DNA from: Polyangiaceae bacterium
Lineage (GTDB): Bacteria > Myxococcota_A > Polyangia > Polyangiales > Polyangiaceae
NCBI GenBank assembly: GCA_025936115.1
Contig: JAICTZ010000024.1
Span: forward strand, 39,361 to 103,360
Length of the DNA stretch: 64,000 nucleotides
Direction of reading: 5' to 3'
The notes below the pieces were generated by a model. It saw only the letters and a list, made by a program, of their open reading frames with translations. It was not told where the DNA came from and did not search any database. Below are positions 56,983 to 64,000 of the stretch, one piece after another; position 1 is the first letter of the stretch; the number at the start of each line of letters is the position of its first letter. The position numbers and the translations under genes are program-made.

Positions 56983-57639
56983 TCATTTGACGCGCAAACA
57001 ACCGTCGCAGAGAAACGTGTAGATCTGCTGCGTCAGCACCTCGGCGCTCTCCTCCGCGAAGCCGAGCGTGACGGCTTGATACAAGAGCTCCTTCAACGCA
57101 CCGAGCGCCATGTACGCGAGCACGCGTGGCTCGCCGTCCGCGACGATGCCGAGCTTTTGCCCGTCTTTGAGCGTCTCCACCAGGAGCAGCACCATATTCT
57201 CGTAAAAGCTCGCGAGCTTGCGATCGAAGAGCGGATCGATGCCGACGGCGTCCGTAAACAAGATCTTGGTCATCGCGCGCTCGGCGAGGCAGGTCCCGAT
57301 GATGCGCCGGATGTTCTCGTGGATCTGTGAGCCGACCGTGCGCGTCGGATCGTCGGTCACGATGCGCACGATGGCGACCGCGAGCTGCGAGCCGAAGCGA
57401 TCGATGAGATCACTGAAAATCGCGCGCTTGTCTTCGAAGTAGAGATAAAAGGTGCCGCGCGCCACGCCCGCTTGCGCGACGATGTCGTCGATCGTGGTCA
57501 GGTGATAGCCGCGCTTGGCGAAGAGGCCGCGCGCCGCCGCGAGGATTTGCTGTCGTCGTTCCGCCTTCGCGACGCTCGGCCGCCGTTCGGCGTTCGTGGC
57601 CGGCGTGGCGCGGGTGCGACGTTTCGGAACGCGGGGCAT
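56983..57639 (-). CDS. TetR/AcrR-family transcriptional regulator
   Basis: A 218-residue protein from ATG 57639 (MPRVPKRRTRATP); a GTG 39 bp upstream is possible. A basic N-terminal tail is followed by the TetR HTH (RQQILAAARGLFAKRGYHLT, TIDDIVAQAGVARGTFYLYF). The ~150-residue C-terminal ligand domain is helical (ENMVLLLVETLKDGQKLG, MALGALKELLYQAVTLGF). Members bind palindromic operators as dimers and release them on ligand binding. Its targets are unknown; TGACAC-type palindromes at 59391 and 59457 are candidates. It is divergent from the Uma2 gene across 72 bp. Confidence 0.92.
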   Translation of the reverse strand: MPRVPKRRTRATPATNAERRPSVAKAERRQQILAAARGLFAKRGYHLTTIDDIVAQAGVARGTFYLYFEDKRAIFSDLIDRFGSQLAVAIVRIVTDDPTRTVGSQIHENIRRIIGTCLAERAMTKILFTDAVGIDPLFDRKLASFYENMVLLLVETLKDGQKLGIVADGEPRVLAYMALGALKELLYQAVTLGFAEESAEVLTQQIYTFLCDGCLRVK

Positions 57640-57711
57640 GCGCCGTTCACCCTTACCAAGCCGGCGCAGGGCGACCAACGCAACTCGGCCTCCGCTGGGC
57701 CGAATCAGAGC

Positions 57712-58404
57712 ATGTGGTACTTTTCGGCTCCCGTGTCCGGCCCCGTCGCCCCTTCGCCTGCCGTGTCCGGCTCCGTCGTCCCGGCGCCGCGGGGCTACCG
57801 CTACTTGCGGGAGCCGCGCCCCTTACATTTCCCCTGCCAGGACCAAGTGCCTGAGAGTCCCGTGCACCTGCGGGTCAGGACCGCGCTTTTCCTGGTGCTC
57901 GACGGGAGGCTCCGGGGCAAAGCGTTCGTGGGCTCCGATCATTTCGTGTACTGGGACGCGTCGAACCCGCGAGCTTGCGTGGCGCCGGACGTCTTCGTAC
58001 GCATGGGCGGGCCGCTCACGTTGCCGCCGAGCTTTCGCACGTGGGAGCACGGCGCGCCGCAGCTCGCGGTCGAGATTTTGAGCCGCCACGACGCACGCGA
58101 TCGCGACCAGGCCGGCAAGCTCGAGCGCTACCGGAGCTGCGGAGTGAGCGAGATCGTGTTTTTCGACCCCGAGGACGGCGCGCTCAGGATATGGGATTGG
58201 GTGGAGGGAGATCTGGTGGAACGCGACCTCGCGGATGCGGAAGCGGCGCGGTGTCTCACGCTCGACGCGTACTGGCGCGTCGAAGCGGACCCCGAGCTCG
58301 GCTTCAGCCTGCGCCTCGCCGACGATGTCGACGGCAAACGGCTCTGGCTTACGCCGAGCGAACGCGTCGCCGAGCTCGAAGCCGAGCTCGCGAAACGGGC
58401 GTGA
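57712..58404 (+). CDS. Uma2-family endonuclease-like protein
   Basis: A 230-residue protein from ATG 57712; an open frame upstream overlaps the TetR gene and is rejected. The PD-(D/E)xK-like core contains CVAPDVFVRMGG (Asp), QLAVEILSRHDARDRDQAGK (Glu...Lys) and RYRSCGVSEIVFFDPEDGAL, the characteristic Uma2 (DUF820) segments. Uma2 proteins are abundant in cyanobacteria and myxobacteria and have a restriction-endonuclease fold of unclear biological role. The C-terminal ~30 residues (SERVAELEAELAKRA) form a coiled coil. The stop overlaps a possible downstream GTG start. Confidence 0.82.
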   Translation: MWYFSAPVSGPVAPSPAVSGSVVPAPRGYRYLREPRPLHFPCQDQVPESPVHLRVRTALFLVLDGRLRGKAFVGSDHFVYWDASNPRACVAPDVFVRMGGPLTLPPSFRTWEHGAPQLAVEILSRHDARDRDQAGKLERYRSCGVSEIVFFDPEDGALRIWDWVEGDLVERDLADAEAARCLTLDAYWRVEADPELGFSLRLADDVDGKRLWLTPSERVAELEAELAKRA

Positions 58405-59246
58405 GTAGAGACCTCGAGGTTCGCGCGGCGCTCGCTACGCCCCGAGTAGCGCCCTCACTGCGCGTCTTTCGCCTCCTTCGCGTCGTCGGCAGCTTCGTCG
58501 GCTTTGTCCTCCGCGCGGTCGGCGCGGTCTTCGGGCTTGGCGGCAGCGTCGCCGCGCAGGAGTTACTCGGAGTCGGCCGCAGAACGGGGTTTTCAAGCTT
58601 GCTGCTCTCGGCTGTCCTTCTCGCGCCGGCCTGCGACAAGGGCCGCCATTCGCCGAGACCGCCGGAGGCGCCGGCTGCCTCTAGCCATCCAACCGTGACG
58701 TCCGTCCCGAGCGTCGCCGAGCGTGAAGGGCAGACGGGCCACATCGACAGCGACCGCGAGCCGCCGTGGGCCGAAGGATGCATGATTCATCGCCCCTGCG
58801 CGCCGTTGCCCGCGCTTGGGCGCTGCTCGCCGAACCTCGCCCCCGTCGACGCCAGCACCATTGATTCGGCTCCGCCTGGCCGACTCGGCGAGCCGCTGGC
58901 GGTGCGCGGTCCACTCACCCTCCTTCCGATCTGGACGACAGAGGTCCTTTGTAGGCCGCAGAATGGCGTTCGCGGCTGCTGCAACTCCAGAGGCGCCGAG
59001 GCGATGATTGGCGCCTTCCCACACGCTCTCGCACTCTCTGACTTGGGCTGCGGCGGCGACGACTCGCGGCTCTGCTGCAACGTGCCTGCATTCGGGCGGA
59101 CGGTGGTGGCCGTGGGCAAGCTCACACGGTCCGGCGTCTACGCGAGCCAAGGCGTTTCGTGGACGCTCACGGGCGCGACCCTCTGCGAAGAAGAGACTTC
59201 GGGCGCGGCGCGCGGGCTTAGTTGCCAGGCGAGCCCGAGGCGATGA
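58401..59246 (+). CDS. Cys-rich lipoprotein, start uncertain
   Basis: The frame from GTG 58401 is coupled to the Uma2 stop. The clearly coding part begins around 58600 with a lipoprotein signal, SSLLLSAVLLAPAC, and the region before it (SLRVFRLLRVVGSFVGFVLR) has doubtful coding value. The actual start may lie between 58401 and 58602. The mature protein has clustered Cys (EGCMIHRPC, NGVRGCCNSRG, DLGCGGDDSRLCCNVPAFG), suggesting a disulfide-stabilised surface lipoprotein; the segment VGKLTRSGVYASQGVSWTL is beta-rich. Function is unknown. Confidence 0.55.
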   Translation: MSRDLEVRAALATPRVAPSLRVFRLLRVVGSFVGFVLRAVGAVFGLGGSVAAQELLGVGRRTGFSSLLLSAVLLAPACDKGRHSPRPPEAPAASSHPTVTSVPSVAEREGQTGHIDSDREPPWAEGCMIHRPCAPLPALGRCSPNLAPVDASTIDSAPPGRLGEPLAVRGPLTLLPIWTTEVLCRPQNGVRGCCNSRGAEAMIGAFPHALALSDLGCGGDDSRLCCNVPAFGRTVVAVGKLTRSGVYASQGVSWTLTGATLCEEETSGAARGLSCQASPRR

Positions 59247-59390
59247 CGCAAAACGCTCTCGGACTCGTTCGGTGAACGAGGACGACCGTTCCAGAGGCCG
59301 CCGGGCAGAGCCCGATGGTTTCACCATCACCATCGACAGCCGTAGTCGGCCACCGGGCCGCATCTCACGTGCGCGGCGATTCGCCTCGGC

Positions 59391-59404
59391 TGACACGCGT
59401 GTCA
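59391..59404. promoter_or_regulatory. Perfect palindrome TGACACGCGTGTCA, operator candidate
   Basis: A 14-bp perfect palindrome 104 bp upstream of the activase-like gene start (59508). Size and symmetry are typical of TetR- or GntR-type operators. A near copy lies at 59457-59470. Confidence 0.6.
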
Positions 59405-59456
59405 ATTCATAAGTTTCCGCCCTTCTCTTGCGCACGACCGCGGTTTCGGTGCTTAC

Positions 59457-59470
59457 TGACGCCCGTGTCA
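59457..59470. promoter_or_regulatory. Second operator-like copy TGACGCCCGTGTCA
   Basis: It matches the palindrome at 59391 in 12 of 14 positions, with centres 66 bp apart (about six helical turns). Placement on the same face of the helix would suit cooperative binding or looping upstream of the activase-like gene. Confidence 0.5.
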
Positions 59471-59507
59471 CCCGGTCGCCTTTTCCCCGGGACATGAAGG
59501 GCAGCGC

Positions 59508-63149
<3,642 letters not shown>

Positions 63150-63242
63150 GGGCGAGCTGAGATGTTTGAAGCCCTGCGTCTTGTCCAACCAGCAGCGGGC
63201 CTGGCCCCGGGCTCGCCGGCTTGTCTTGGGGCGGTTGTTCAC

Positions 63243-63269
63243 CTTGGACGATCGATCGTTCCTTCCAAG
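63243..63269. promoter_or_regulatory. Nested palindrome between the activase-like genes
   Basis: CTTGGA (63243-63248) and TCCAAG (63264-63269) enclose the perfect palindrome ACGATCGATCGT (63248-63259). It lies in the 270-bp gap upstream of the gene at 63420, where no gene is supported; it may be an operator or an mRNA hairpin. Confidence 0.4.
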
Positions 63270-63419
63270 ACCCGCAGCTCATTTCGGGCGGAGCTTTGCT
63301 CCGCCGGCACAGCGAATTCCCACCGAACGCTCGCACGCATGGAGCGCTTGTCCACCTCCGAGGTCGGCGCCACCGCCGCCGAATAGTTTTCAGCTCACGA
63401 TCGCACCAGGAGACCTCCG

Positions 63420-64000
63420 ATGACCCAATCTTTCATCTCCGAAGCTCACGCCAGCAAGCGCAGCCTGCCCATCGCCGGCAAAAAGAACGAGAGCATCGAC
63501 GTCGATGCCGAGCTCGCCCGGTTCGAAGCCGAAGAGCGCGCGCGGCTCGGGCTAGAGCAAGAGCAGCAGTGGCTCGAGAAGATGGCCAACCTCACCTTCA
63601 CGAAGAAGGAGAAGGGCAAGATCACGCTGCTCATCGGCGGGCTGACGATGGCGCACGACTACCTGATCTCGGGGGCGTTCCGGAGCCTCGGGTACAACGT
63701 CGTCCCGCTCGACGCGCCGGACTACGACGCGCTCCGCGTCGGCAAGGAGTTCGGCAATCGCGGCCAGTGCAACCCGACGTATTTCACCGTCGGAAACCTG
63801 GTCAAATACCTGATTCACATGCGCGATTCGCGCGGCCTCACGTCGCAAGAGGTCGTCGACCAGTTCGTGTTCCTCACGGCCGGCGCGTGCGGCCCGTGTC
63901 GCTTCGGCATGTACGTCACGGAGTACCGCAAGGCGCTCCGCGACGCCGGATTCGACGGCTTCCGCGTGATGCTGTTCCAGCAGCAGGGCGGCTTGAGCCA
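63420..64000 (+). CDS. Activase-associated (COG3581-like) protein, 3' end beyond window
   Basis: At least 193 residues from ATG 63420, with AGGAG upstream. The start MTQSFISEAHASKRSLP is followed by an acidic helix and then KGKITLLIGGLTMAHDYLI, then segments SLGYNVVPLDAPDYDALRVG, EFGNRGQCNPTYFTVGNLVK and LTAGACGPCRFGMYVTEYR. These Cys/Asn motifs match the family encoded beside, or fused to, BadF-type activases in anaerobic 2-hydroxyacyl-CoA dehydratase-like systems. The two genes very probably act together; the second part of this protein and any further partners lie outside the window. Confidence 0.82.
   Translation, partial: MTQSFISEAHASKRSLPIAGKKNESIDVDAELARFEAEERARLGLEQEQQWLEKMANLTFTKKEKGKITLLIGGLTMAHDYLISGAFRSLGYNVVPLDAPDYDALRVGKEFGNRGQCNPTYFTVGNLVKYLIHMRDSRGLTSQEVVDQFVFLTAGACGPCRFGMYVTEYRKALRDAGFDGFRVMLFQQQGGLS

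Overview
The window looks like chromosomal DNA from a large-genome, high-GC delta-proteobacterial lineage, most likely Myxococcota (Polyangia/Myxococcales type). Pointers are very high third-position GC, many Cys-rich lipoproteins and secreted proteins (one with a hydrophobic-plus-RRRRR tail like MYXO-CTERM), abundant two-component systems with an NtrC-type regulator, clustered fadIJ and sucAB, and a giant RHS/YD protein. This placement is inference from gene content; there is no rRNA in the window.

Region 1-16,530 is accessory and reads as one integrated mobile element. Its right end carries a rolling-circle Rep (HUH) protein, a small coupled ORF and a large serine recombinase. The recombinase stop codon lies inside an initiator tRNA-fMet gene (16456-16532, minus strand), the probable integration site. 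The cargo is defence-like: (a) an Xre-ImmA/IrrE regulator-protease followed by a PIN-domain protein running off the left edge, with a perfect palindromic operator candidate upstream; (b) a divergent, tightly coupled four-gene ubiquitin-like conjugation cassette in the order Ubl, E2-like, JAMM peptidase, E1-like; (c) a minus-strand run of an HTH protein, a 1090-aa MmeI-type DNA methyltransferase whose nuclease motif looks broken, and a 1089-aa protein fusing three zinc ribbons, an SNF2-type helicase and an Rrp8-like methyltransferase. Their co-occurrence is the strongest candidate for a little-described system here.

Region 16,785-32,170 is mostly housekeeping and lineage-specific genes: a hybrid histidine kinase, a sigma-region-4-like protein, a site-2 protease, lipoproteins, a large unknown protein, a zinc-free medium-chain dehydrogenase, two Cys-rich envelope proteins, the fadI-fadJ beta-oxidation operon, and two distant paralogues of an unknown family flanking a glycosyltransferase remnant.

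Region 32,259-45,412 is a minus-strand metabolic and signalling block: sucB, sucA, an NtrC-type regulator and its Cache-type kinase, a small Gly-rich exported protein and a DAACS (GltP/DctA-like) symporter. A second, NarL-type two-component system is divergent from the symporter. The block plausibly links sensing and uptake of organic acids with the TCA cycle. A beta-propeller lipoprotein and a small CxxxCH lipoprotein follow.

Region 45,413-56,980 is dominated by a teneurin-like polymorphic toxin of about 3,334 residues read across one apparent frameshift near 55,904: LamG, Ig-like, LamG, fifteen ~54-residue six-Cys repeats, a carboxypeptidase-regulatory/TTR-like domain, NHL-like repeats, a YD/RHS shell, a DPTGL cleavage motif and a phospholipase A2-like tip. 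A small membrane protein overlapping its 3' end is the immunity candidate. A decayed IS66-type fragment lies next to it.

Region 56,983-64,000 has a TetR regulator, a Uma2-family endonuclease-like protein, a Cys-rich lipoprotein, and a giant two-module acyl-CoA dehydratase activase-like ATPase followed by a related partner that runs off the right edge. Two copies of a TGACNCNCGTGTCA-like palindrome precede the activase.
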